DNA from: an uncultured Clostridia bacterium
GTDB taxonomy: Bacteria > Bacillota > Clostridia > TANB77 > UBA1234
Direction: 5' to 3'
DNA: 11,755 nucleotides
Assembly (NCBI GenBank): GCA_947624765.1
Contig: CANQLS010000029.1
Coordinates: forward strand, 1-11,755
In this document: positions 6,905 through 11,755 of the stretch, piece after piece
How the letters are laid out: each line of letters begins with the position of its first letter
Position numbering within the stretch: the stretch's first letter is position 1
The notes under the pieces: generated by a model
The model's database searches: none
Told to the model about the DNA's origin: nothing
Seen by the model: the letters and a program-made list of their open reading frames with translations, nothing else
Translations under genes and position numbers: made by a program

Positions 6905-7188
6905 TATAGTAAGTAATTTTTCAAGGTTATGTAGGTAACGCTACTTTAGCAAATATTTGAATGAATTGAATAGGTACCACCGAAAAGGTGTTTAATATAA
7001 AATTATCCGGAATAAAAATTGTATTTTTTTGAAGGGTAATTTTTTGTACCTAAAAATAGGAAAACTATGGAAACTTTAATTCCGTAGCAATGTAGATTTT
7101 AAATTTTAATATAAATATAAGGGGGAATGTTTTAAGAAGTATTTTAAAAGAAAAACAAGATAATTATTTTACGAAGGAGGAGAGAAAA
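6905..7188 (+). promoter_or_regulatory. Structured 5' leader of the SLH protein gene, class unknown
   Basis: Several helices can be read. TAGGTAC (6971-6977) pairs with GTACCTA (7046-7052) and closes a three-way junction. Its two arms are CACC-GAAAA-GGTG (6978-6990) and a 10-bp helix, AAAATTATCC (6999-7008) with GGGTAATTTT (7034-7043), containing one G-U pair. Downstream, CTATGGAA (7065-7072) pairs with TTCCGTAG (7080-7087), again with one G-U pair. CCTA-AAAA-TAGG (7049-7060) competes with the closing helix and could form an alternative state. An upstream hairpin GTAG-GTAACG-CTAC sits near 6931-6944. I looked for the conserved cores of c-di-GMP-I, c-di-GMP-II, T-box, glycine, TPP and c-di-AMP riboswitches and found none. 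There is no terminator in the leader, so any control would act on translation or RNA stability. Confidence 0.5.
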
Positions 7189-9570
7189 ATGAAAAGAGAA
7201 AAAACAGACAAGGCAAACTGTAGAAATCCTTTGCTCTATGTCATGATTTTATTAAGTGTACTAGTGGTTAGCATAGGAACTATTTCTTATTTAACATTAG
7301 TAAGCGCAGTTGAAAACGAATGTGATCAGTGCAAAGCAGGAAATCACAATTTTTGCGAAAGGGGATTTAGGTATTCTCCAATGGGTGATAAAATGCATGA
7401 AATAATATGTGGATGTACCAGAACTATATGTGGAAGAGATTCCCATAAATGGAGTTCTTGGACGAATAGTAGTGGTACACATTCCCGCCGTTGTACTTTA
7501 TGTGGTTACACATCAAGCCACCAAGCAAGTCTATCGTACACCGATAATGGAGATGGCACACACCAAAGTCATTGTGCAGGTGGATGTGGTTTAACTAGTA
7601 GATCTAGCCATAGTTGGTCTAATGGTAAATGTTCAGCTTGTGGTGCTACACAGCCGGGTAGTTCTACGAATCCAAGTGATGGACCGGGAGATATTTATGA
7701 GCATACGCACCAATACACAGATCCATGTCCAAAATGTGGACAAGATAATCTCGTTTGTCCGACAGATGGTGCAATCAAATCGCATGATTGTCAACCAAAA
7801 GACGAGCACGTTCATAGCTATACCGAATATGTACAAATTCCAGGAGATAATAACCAACACCAAAGAAAATGTACTTGCGGTGAAACCATTAGCGAACCGC
7901 ATAGTTGGAAACAAACTAACACTGTAGCAGCAACGTGTACCAATCCAGGCATTATCAATTATCAATGTGCTTGTGGCGCCACCAAAACAGAAAGTGTCGC
8001 TGCATTAGGACATGATTATCGTGAAACCAGTAGAACAGCTGCAACTTGTACAAATGGTGGCACCATATACTATACTTGCTCACGTGATGCTACGCATACG
8101 AAAACAGAATATCTTGCAGCTACAGGTCATAGAACACCAAGTGATTATGAAATGACAGATAGCGAGCATTATAAAATTTGTACAGTTTGTGGTCAGGAAA
8201 TACCTGGTACAAGAGGTACTCACCAATTTAATAGCAATAATAAATGTAATGTTTGCGGTTATACACGTACAGTAGCTCATGTACACAATTATACAGAATA
8301 TGTTGAAATACCAGGAGATTTAACATATCATAATAGAAGATGTGAATGTGGAGCCGTATTAAAGGAAGCACATGCTTGGAAAATGGCAGACCAAACACAA
8401 CAAGTAAGAAGCTGTACAGAGCCAAGAAATGTATCTTATGAATGTACAAAATGTGGAGCTAGAAAAACAGAAATTGTACCAGGACCAGGACATAAGACTC
8501 CAACGCAATATACAATGACTGAAACTGAACATTATAAAGAATGTACAGTATGTGGTGTAGAAATACCAGGCACATTTGGAAGACATACTTTTGTAAATAA
8601 TAAATGTAGCGTTTGTGGCTATATAAGAGAAGTTGATAGAGTAGAATTAACAGAAAGTTATATTGTTAGTTCAAGCGATAAAAAGATTGTTATTTACGAA
8701 AATGAAACTTACTATTCAGATCCATTCCCAGAATTTGATAAAAACGGAGATGAATTAACATATCGTATTTATGAATCAGCATCTAATGGAACAGTTAGAT
8801 TTGAAGTAACAACTTGTGAATTGAAATATAAACCTGATATAGACTATGTAGGAAGTGATTCTTTCAAATTACAAGTAACTAATGGTTATGAAACTCTTAC
8901 AATCACTTTTAAAGTAACAGTAAAAGAATCGAAAGATGACGAAAAAGTAGAAAAAGTTTATACTCACAATTATTATATTCGAGGTTACGAAGACGGAAGC
9001 GTACAACCAGATGGAGAAATAACTAGAGAAGAAGTGGCAATGATATTCTATCGTTTATCTGGTGGCGAAGGAAAGAGTGTAAGTAGTAGATTAAAATATA
9101 CAGATGTAGAAAAAGATAGATGGTCATACAAAGCGATTATGTATTTAAGCCAAAAAGGTATTTTAAATGGTTATGAAGATGGTACATTTAGACCTGAGGA
9201 TCCACTTACTAGAGCAGAATTAGCAACAATCATTTCAAGATATATGCTTTCTACGGCATCTAATAAACACTTGACATTTACAGATTTAGACAATAATTAC
9301 TGGGCAAAAGATGCTATTGATGAAGTAGTAAGAAAAGGTTGGATGATAGGTTACAGTGATGGCACATTCTTGCCAGATGCAAACATTACAAGAGCAGAAA
9401 CAGCAACTACAGTTAATAGAACATTAAATAGAGTTGCAGATGACGATGCTGTTGAAGATAATGTATTTACTGATTTAAATAGAAATTATTGGGCATTTGA
9501 TGATATAATGGAAGCAGCAACAACTCATAAATATATTGAAACAAGCAATGGTGAAGAATGGGAATTATGA
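7189..9570 (+). CDS. Secreted cysteine-rich repeat protein with Ig/cadherin-like domain and C-terminal SLH repeats
   Basis: This is a 793-residue surface protein. Residues 15-38 are hydrophobic after a basic N-terminus, and VSA at 38-40 is a plausible signal peptidase site. Residues 45 to about 480 contain many CxxC pairs (CTLCGY, CSACGA, CPKCGQ, CTVCGQ and others) and repeated modules of the form HxW...ATCT...CxCG...GH, a pattern seen in clostridial secreted proteins. A block at 207-363 is repeated at 364 to about 483. Residues 485-580 resemble a bacterial Ig/cadherin-like domain (NGDELTYRIYE, SNGTVRF, YVGSDSFKLQVTNG). The SLH region starts with half a repeat (about 593-628, IRGYEDG...TREEV), then two full ones (637-690 and 697-750), then a closing half (760-785), giving three SLH units. 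These should bind secondary cell-wall polymer. The start has AAGGAGG 8 bases upstream. Ligand and role are unknown. Confidence 0.9.
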   Translation: MKREKTDKANCRNPLLYVMILLSVLVVSIGTISYLTLVSAVENECDQCKAGNHNFCERGFRYSPMGDKMHEIICGCTRTICGRDSHKWSSWTNSSGTHSRRCTLCGYTSSHQASLSYTDNGDGTHQSHCAGGCGLTSRSSHSWSNGKCSACGATQPGSSTNPSDGPGDIYEHTHQYTDPCPKCGQDNLVCPTDGAIKSHDCQPKDEHVHSYTEYVQIPGDNNQHQRKCTCGETISEPHSWKQTNTVAATCTNPGIINYQCACGATKTESVAALGHDYRETSRTAATCTNGGTIYYTCSRDATHTKTEYLAATGHRTPSDYEMTDSEHYKICTVCGQEIPGTRGTHQFNSNNKCNVCGYTRTVAHVHNYTEYVEIPGDLTYHNRRCECGAVLKEAHAWKMADQTQQVRSCTEPRNVSYECTKCGARKTEIVPGPGHKTPTQYTMTETEHYKECTVCGVEIPGTFGRHTFVNNKCSVCGYIREVDRVELTESYIVSSSDKKIVIYENETYYSDPFPEFDKNGDELTYRIYESASNGTVRFEVTTCELKYKPDIDYVGSDSFKLQVTNGYETLTITFKVTVKESKDDEKVEKVYTHNYYIRGYEDGSVQPDGEITREEVAMIFYRLSGGEGKSVSSRLKYTDVEKDRWSYKAIMYLSQKGILNGYEDGTFRPEDPLTRAELATIISRYMLSTASNKHLTFTDLDNNYWAKDAIDEVVRKGWMIGYSDGTFLPDANITRAETATTVNRTLNRVADDDAVEDNVFTDLNRNYWAFDDIMEAATTHKYIETSNGEEWEL
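7807..8637 (+). repeat. Intragenic duplication of a Cys/His-rich block
   Basis: Residues 207-363 and 364 to about 483 of the SLH protein are two copies of one unit. Both begin HVHxYTEYVxIPGD and both end with HYKxCTVCGxEIPGT...NKCxVCGYxR. The first copy is longer because it holds an extra module of about 39 residues (DYRETSRTAATCT to LAATGH), itself a second copy of the ATCT...GH unit. Codons differ between the copies, so the duplication is not recent. Confidence 0.85.
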
Positions 9571-9587
9571 TAAATAATTAAAACAAA

Positions 9588-9636
9588 AACCGCAAATAAT
9601 GAGCAACAAAAAGCCATTATTTGCGGTTCATTTTTT
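9588..9636. terminator. Bidirectional terminator between convergent genes
   Basis: A 14-bp perfect stem (9588-9601 with 9615-9628, core ACCGCAAATAAT) has a 13-nt loop. On the plus strand it is followed by six T after CA; on the minus strand the stem runs into a T-rich stretch broken by G. It can therefore end both the SLH gene and the opposing mazF gene. Confidence 0.85.
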
Positions 9637-9648
9637 GCACTATTGTAG

Positions 9649-9990
9649 TTATAGTCCGAAACTAACACCTAATGCATTATTTACCTGTGTCATAGTTGAA
9701 GAATCTATTTGACCTATCTTTTCTTTTAATCGTGATTTATCAATTGTCCTAATTTGCTCGGTTAAAATCACAGAATCTTTCATTAACCCATATTCCTTTG
9801 AAGGAATATTAATATGCGTAGGTAACTTACTTTTATTTGTTTGCGATGTTATTGCTGCTGCAATTACAGTTGGACTATATTTGTTTCCAACGTCATTTTG
9901 TATAATAAGTACAGGTCTAATACCGCCCTGCTCTGAACCGACTACAGGGCTTAAATCAGCATAAAACATATCGCCTCTTTTAATCATCAC
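9649..9990 (-). CDS. mazF: MazF/PemK-family endoribonuclease toxin (NdoA type)
   Basis: This is a sequence-specific endoribonuclease of the MazF/PemK/Kid family, 113 residues, which cuts mRNA and arrests growth when free of its antitoxin. The diagnostic N-terminal block MIKRGDMFYADLSPVVGSEQ is followed by GGIRPVLIIQND and, later, AITSQTNKSKLPTHI and DSVILTEQIRTIDKSRL, all typical of the Firmicutes NdoA/EndoA group. The catalytic Arg (in GIRP) and Thr (in AAITSQ) positions are present, so it looks active. Two start codons are adjacent: GTG at 9990-9988 and ATG at 9987-9985. The GGAGAG box at 10005-10000 fits the GTG better by spacing. No antitoxin gene is found in the 175 bases upstream, and the downstream neighbour is the convergent SLH gene. 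The gene is therefore either an orphan or has its antitoxin elsewhere. Confidence 0.93.
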   Translation of the reverse strand: MMIKRGDMFYADLSPVVGSEQGGIRPVLIIQNDVGNKYSPTVIAAAITSQTNKSKLPTHINIPSKEYGLMKDSVILTEQIRTIDKSRLKEKIGQIDSSTMTQVNNALGVSFGL

Positions 9991-10045
9991 TATTTATCAC
10001 TCTCCGAAATTAAATTCTAATAACATTATTTCCACAATATGAAAA

Positions 10046-10064
10046 ATTATAACAGTGGAGTTAT
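10046..10064 (-). promoter_or_regulatory. Possible extended -10 and small palindrome upstream of mazF
   Basis: On the minus strand TGTTATAAT (10054-10046) is a perfect extended -10, about 56 bases before the GTG start. No good -35 is seen at the right distance. ATAAC at 10049-10053 and GTTAT at 10060-10064 form an inverted repeat with a 6-base gap over the same site and could be an operator. Confidence 0.4.
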
Positions 10065-10105
10065 TATATTTTATGTCCTATTTTCAAAAATGTGTTAACA
10101 TAAAC

Positions 10106-10134
10106 TTGAACTATTTTTCAAAATATGGTAAAAT
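10106..10134 (+). promoter_or_regulatory. Sigma-A-like promoter of the PLD-like gene
   Basis: TTGAAC (10106-10111) and TAAAAT (10129-10134) are exactly 17 bases apart. The start of transcription would fall near 10141, leaving a leader of about 25 nt with AAAGGAG (10152-10158) and the ATG at 10166. It is divergent from the mazF promoter. Confidence 0.6.
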
Positions 10135-10165
10135 AAAAAGGAAAATAAAATAAAGGAGACGCGCT

Positions 10166-10849
10166 ATGAAAGTAATTTATTGGAGTCAACCAGAAGAAAT
10201 TAAATTAGGTGATATTATCACGAGAAGATTAGCAGAAGATTTTGATGAAATGTGGATGGTAGCTGGCTTTACAAAAGATAGTGGACTGGAAGTTTTATTG
10301 CCAGCAATAGAAAGTTCCACAATTCCGAAAAAGAATATGGACTTAGGAATTGATAAAAAAAATGTTTCCAAGGATGCGTTACTTAAATTATTAAAAGCAG
10401 GTGTGCATCTTCGTGTTTTTGCGAACCAAGCCGAGGATAAAGTAGAAACACGTATCTATGCTTTTATCCAAAGAAGCGGTACCTCTTGCATTTACATCCC
10501 ATCAGGAAAGTTATCCGAAGGGGGACTTTTTGAAAATACTTGTATCGTAACCGAGATTATTTATACAGCAGAAGAAAGCAAAGAAGTGGAAATGCTGGTA
10601 GAAAAATTACGAAAAGATGCGAAATTTAAAGCCGTACAAAAAGAAGATATTGTAAAATTAAGTGAAAATGGCGAGATTATGGCGCGTATTACTGAACGTA
10701 AAATACCAAGAATTTCTGAATTATATCAGCATGGAGAAATTGAGATAGGAGTAAAACAATATGATGAAGGAGCGGAAATTGGAAAGCATTTCGCTCCTAC
10801 GGAAATGGACGAAGTTGAAATTGAAGTAGATTTGCCTACGGAAGATTAA
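10166..10849 (+). CDS. Phospholipase D-like domain protein with apparently lost catalytic motif
   Basis: This is a 227-residue cytoplasmic protein whose first 130 residues follow the pattern of PLD-like (HKD) nuclease domains. A helix and strand (IITRRLAEDFDEMWMVAGF, TKDSGLEVLLPAIE) are followed by LLKLLKAGVHLRVFA, then a strand IYAF, then PSGKLSEGGLFEN, matching the usual order LLxxGVxVRxY, FHxKxYxF, GSSNLTxGGLxxN. At the catalytic positions the expected HxK reads E94-T-R96, and GSSN reads PSGK (112-115). The active site therefore looks absent, which would make this a binding or structural version of the fold. The C-terminal 95 residues are charged and include a Glu-rich tail (EMDEVEIEVDLPTED). 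The start has AAAGGAG 7 bases upstream. No partner gene is adjacent apart from divergent mazF. The fold call is by pattern only. Confidence 0.6.
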   Translation: MKVIYWSQPEEIKLGDIITRRLAEDFDEMWMVAGFTKDSGLEVLLPAIESSTIPKKNMDLGIDKKNVSKDALLKLLKAGVHLRVFANQAEDKVETRIYAFIQRSGTSCIYIPSGKLSEGGLFENTCIVTEIIYTAEESKEVEMLVEKLRKDAKFKAVQKEDIVKLSENGEIMARITERKIPRISELYQHGEIEIGVKQYDEGAEIGKHFAPTEMDEVEIEVDLPTED

Positions 10850-10901
10850 CCTGAATCCTTGTGGCTGTAAGAATATACCAAAAAAAATTGAGCCGTTTTT
10901 G

Positions 10902-10929
10902 TTGACATAAAATTGAAAGGTGCTACAAT
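10902..10929 (+). promoter_or_regulatory. Sigma-A promoter with extended -10, no protein gene downstream on this strand
   Basis: TTGACA (10902-10907) is perfect, TACAAT (10924-10929) matches five of six, the spacer is 16 bases, and a TG one base before the -10 extends it. Transcription would start near 10936. The next plus-strand signal is a terminator only about 30-65 bases further on. Confidence 0.7.
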
Positions 10930-10935
10930 AGAAAG

Positions 10936-11003
10936 TAGGAAAATAAATTTTCTAGCGTAGCGGAAAGTCGAAAATCTTCGATTTTCTACCTTTCAATTTT
11001 TTT
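10936..11003 (+). ncRNA. Candidate small RNA or palindromic element, promoter to terminator about 68 nt
   Basis: The predicted transcript begins after the 10902-10929 promoter and ends at a hairpin with a T-run. It contains GAAAAT-AA-ATTTTC (10939-10952) and no usable reading frame. Alternatively the whole stretch is a repeat element: AAAATTGAAAGG (10909-10920) is perfectly complementary to CCTTTCAATTTT (10989-11000), and GCTAC (10922-10926) to GTAGC (10957-10961), so it could fold as a cruciform. The two readings are not exclusive. Confidence 0.4.
10962..11003 (+). terminator. Rho-independent terminator of the candidate small RNA
   Basis: GAAAG (10963-10967) pairs with CTTTC (10990-10994), enclosing GAAAATC-TTC-GATTTTC (10970-10986) with a small internal loop. 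Two bases later a run of seven T begins at 10997. Confidence 0.65.
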
Positions 11004-11042
11004 GCGTTTTTAAACAAATGGAGAAAATGTGGTGTGAAAGAT

Positions 11043-11073
11043 AAAAAAAGAAATCCAAAAATTTGGATTTCTT
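11043..11073 (-). terminator. Terminator of the minus-strand gene 11081-11587
   Basis: A 12-bp perfect inverted repeat (11048-11059 with 11062-11073, core AAGAAATCCAAA) is followed on the minus strand by a run of T. It starts 8 bases after the stop codon of the minus-strand gene. The innermost A-T pairs probably open to form the loop. Confidence 0.8.
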
Positions 11074-11080
11074 GGGAATC

Positions 11081-11587
11081 TTATTTGGATTCTAACGCTT
11101 GGAGAATACGTTCTCCGATGGGCATCTCACTTTCCCCAATTGGAAATACGGTCTCTTGGAGCAGTATTTCCGCTGAAGGAAGGCGTATGGCTCCCCATTT
11201 CATATTGTGGGGCCAATCTATGGTTGGATCGTCTACGCGAAACGCGAGGACATCCGGTTTCAAGTGGACATAGCACGCAAAGTCGGAAAGTAGAATCCTT
11301 CCCGAGGAAAGATCAACGATTTTCCAATCGTTTGGTTCTCTCGTGGGAAACGTAACTGCCACTACGGCAGGGCGCTTTGTCAGCACCCGGCAATGAGGTG
11401 TAAAAACAGCTGGCGTGATGATATGACTCTTTGTTAAAAAGCCATACATACCATCGGCTACAGAGTACATCCAGATGCTCTTTACGACTTCTGGATAGAC
11501 ACTCTGGATAGGATGTGGCGACTGCCGAACCGATTCCCACGTTTGCCAATCTGTAGGTTCTCCATCATGCAAGTAATACTTTGTCAT
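11081..11587 (-). CDS. Hypothetical protein, higher-GC gene with its own consensus promoter
   Basis: I do not recognise this protein of about 168 residues. It begins MTKYYLHDGEPTDWQTWESV and ends in a short charged tail (ERILQALESK). It has no membrane segment or signal peptide and is rich in Trp, Pro and His, with repeated short beta-type stretches (AVVAVTFPT, KWGAIRLPSAEILL). A cytoplasmic, mainly beta protein is a guess. The start is set by AGGAGG at 11600-11595, 7 bases before ATG 11587; a second ATG at 11590 leaves only 4 bases. Upstream extension of the frame is excluded because the promoter lies there. Two 60-base lines counted inside it give about 46% GC, against 28% in one line of the SLH gene, which suggests recent acquisition. 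It is a single-gene unit with a promoter and a terminator of its own. Confidence 0.72.
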   Translation of the reverse strand: MTKYYLHDGEPTDWQTWESVRQSPHPIQSVYPEVVKSIWMYSVADGMYGFLTKSHIITPAVFTPHCRVLTKRPAVVAVTFPTREPNDWKIVDLSSGRILLSDFACYVHLKPDVLAFRVDDPTIDWPHNMKWGAIRLPSAEILLQETVFPIGESEMPIGERILQALESK

Positions 11588-11620
11588 CATGATTCCTCCT
11601 ATGATAAATAATGCAAAAAT

Positions 11621-11649
11621 ATTATACATTATGTACACCAACATGTCAA
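11621..11649 (-). promoter_or_regulatory. Perfect-consensus sigma-A promoter with palindrome in the spacer
   Basis: On the minus strand TTGACA (11649-11644) and TATAAT (11626-11621) both match consensus exactly and are 17 bases apart. An 11-base palindrome, TACATTATGTA (11625-11635), overlaps the -10 and spacer and could be a repressor site. Transcription would start near 11614, about 27 bases before the ATG. Confidence 0.85.
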
Positions 11650-11714
11650 GAAAATTTGACCGATGCGCATAAAAACGGAAAAATTTTGCGAAAAAAAGAG
11701 AGGGAGGACGGTGC

Positions 11715-11755
11715 GTGCAAAAGATTATTTCCGTAAGAAAGAAGTCACAAAAAGG
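11715..11755 (+). CDS. Probable 5' end of a further gene (truncated by window)
   Basis: A GGGAGG box at 11702-11707 precedes two GTG codons. GTG 11715 is 7 bases away and opens a frame reading (M)QKIISVRKKSQK; GTG 11711 is only 3 bases away and reads (M)RAKDYFRKKEVTKR. Both stay open to the window edge. Spacing favours 11715, but too little is visible to name a product. It would be divergent from the 11081-11587 gene, with TTGACC at 11656-11661 as a weak possible -35. Confidence 0.4.
   Translation, partial: MQKIISVRKKSQK

Noticed and set aside
6966..6982. GGTGGTACC on the minus strand, resembling the T-box core
   Set aside because: The conserved GCG after the core is absent, no specifier loop or antiterminator is seen, and no amino-acid or tRNA-synthetase gene lies downstream on that strand.
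7127..7145. GGGGG followed by ATG TTT TAA (two-codon frame) before the SLH gene
   Set aside because: The spacing is too short for initiation and the frame is only two codons long; the AAGGAGG box at 7174-7180 is the real initiation signal.
6905..7188. Leader as a known c-di-GMP riboswitch
   Set aside because: The conserved type I core GACGCAAAGCC and the type II core elements are not found, even though the gene type would suit such control.
11034..11273. 79-codon plus-strand frame starting GTG
   Set aside because: It runs through the terminator and lies opposite the supported minus-strand gene, and its product looks like a shadow; no ribosome binding site is at a good distance.
11588..11644. 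N-terminal extension of the minus-strand gene to 11644
   Set aside because: The extra 19 codons overlap the -10 and spacer of the perfect promoter, so they would not be transcribed; AGGAGG points to ATG 11587 or 11590.
1..11755. CRISPR array, rRNA, tRNA, insertion sequence or complete prophage genes
   Set aside because: No regularly spaced repeats, no cloverleaf, no transposase or phage motifs were found on reading both strands.

Overview
The window comes from a low-GC Gram-positive bacterium, most likely an anaerobic member of the Clostridia. The reasons are AT-rich coding sequence, strong AGGAGG-type ribosome binding sites, a pyruvate:ferredoxin oxidoreductase, a min-rodA cluster, an S-layer-homology surface protein and a Firmicutes-type MazF. 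I cannot name the species.

Layout. At 1-602 is the 3' end of a pyruvate:ferredoxin oxidoreductase beta-type gene, followed by a non-coding stretch (603-842) with a large hairpin that may be the relic of a small toxin locus. At 843-2258 is an M18 metallo-aminopeptidase (apeA). At 2356-2988 is an unrecognised single-pass membrane protein, closed by a clear terminator. A sigma-A-like promoter at 3095-3123 then drives a compact operon, minD-minE-rodA-dusB (3184-6769), which ends in a terminator overlapping the dusB stop codon. MinD and MinE position the division site, RodA polymerises peptidoglycan during elongation, and DusB modifies tRNA. No minC is present beside minD, and MinE carries a 119-residue charged tail beyond its normal length.

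A second promoter (6871-6898) starts a leader of about 285 nt with several well-paired helices, followed by a 793-residue secreted protein (7189-9570). That protein has many CxxC pairs, an internal duplication, an Ig/cadherin-like domain and three C-terminal SLH repeats that should anchor it to the cell wall. A bidirectional terminator separates it from a convergent mazF-type toxin gene (9649-9990, minus strand) that has no antitoxin gene beside it. Divergent from mazF is a 227-residue protein with a phospholipase-D-like fold whose catalytic motif looks lost (10166-10849).

The right end contains an isolated promoter-terminator cassette (10902-11003), which may be a small RNA or a palindromic element. 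It is followed by a minus-strand gene of unknown function (11081-11587) with visibly higher GC than its neighbours and a perfect-consensus promoter. The last bases probably hold the start of another gene (11715-11755).

The main points for follow-up are the structured leader of the SLH gene, the extended MinE, the degenerate PLD-like protein, the promoter-terminator cassette and the compositionally foreign gene. No complete known defence system or mobile element is visible. All family assignments rest on reading the sequence by eye; no database search was run.
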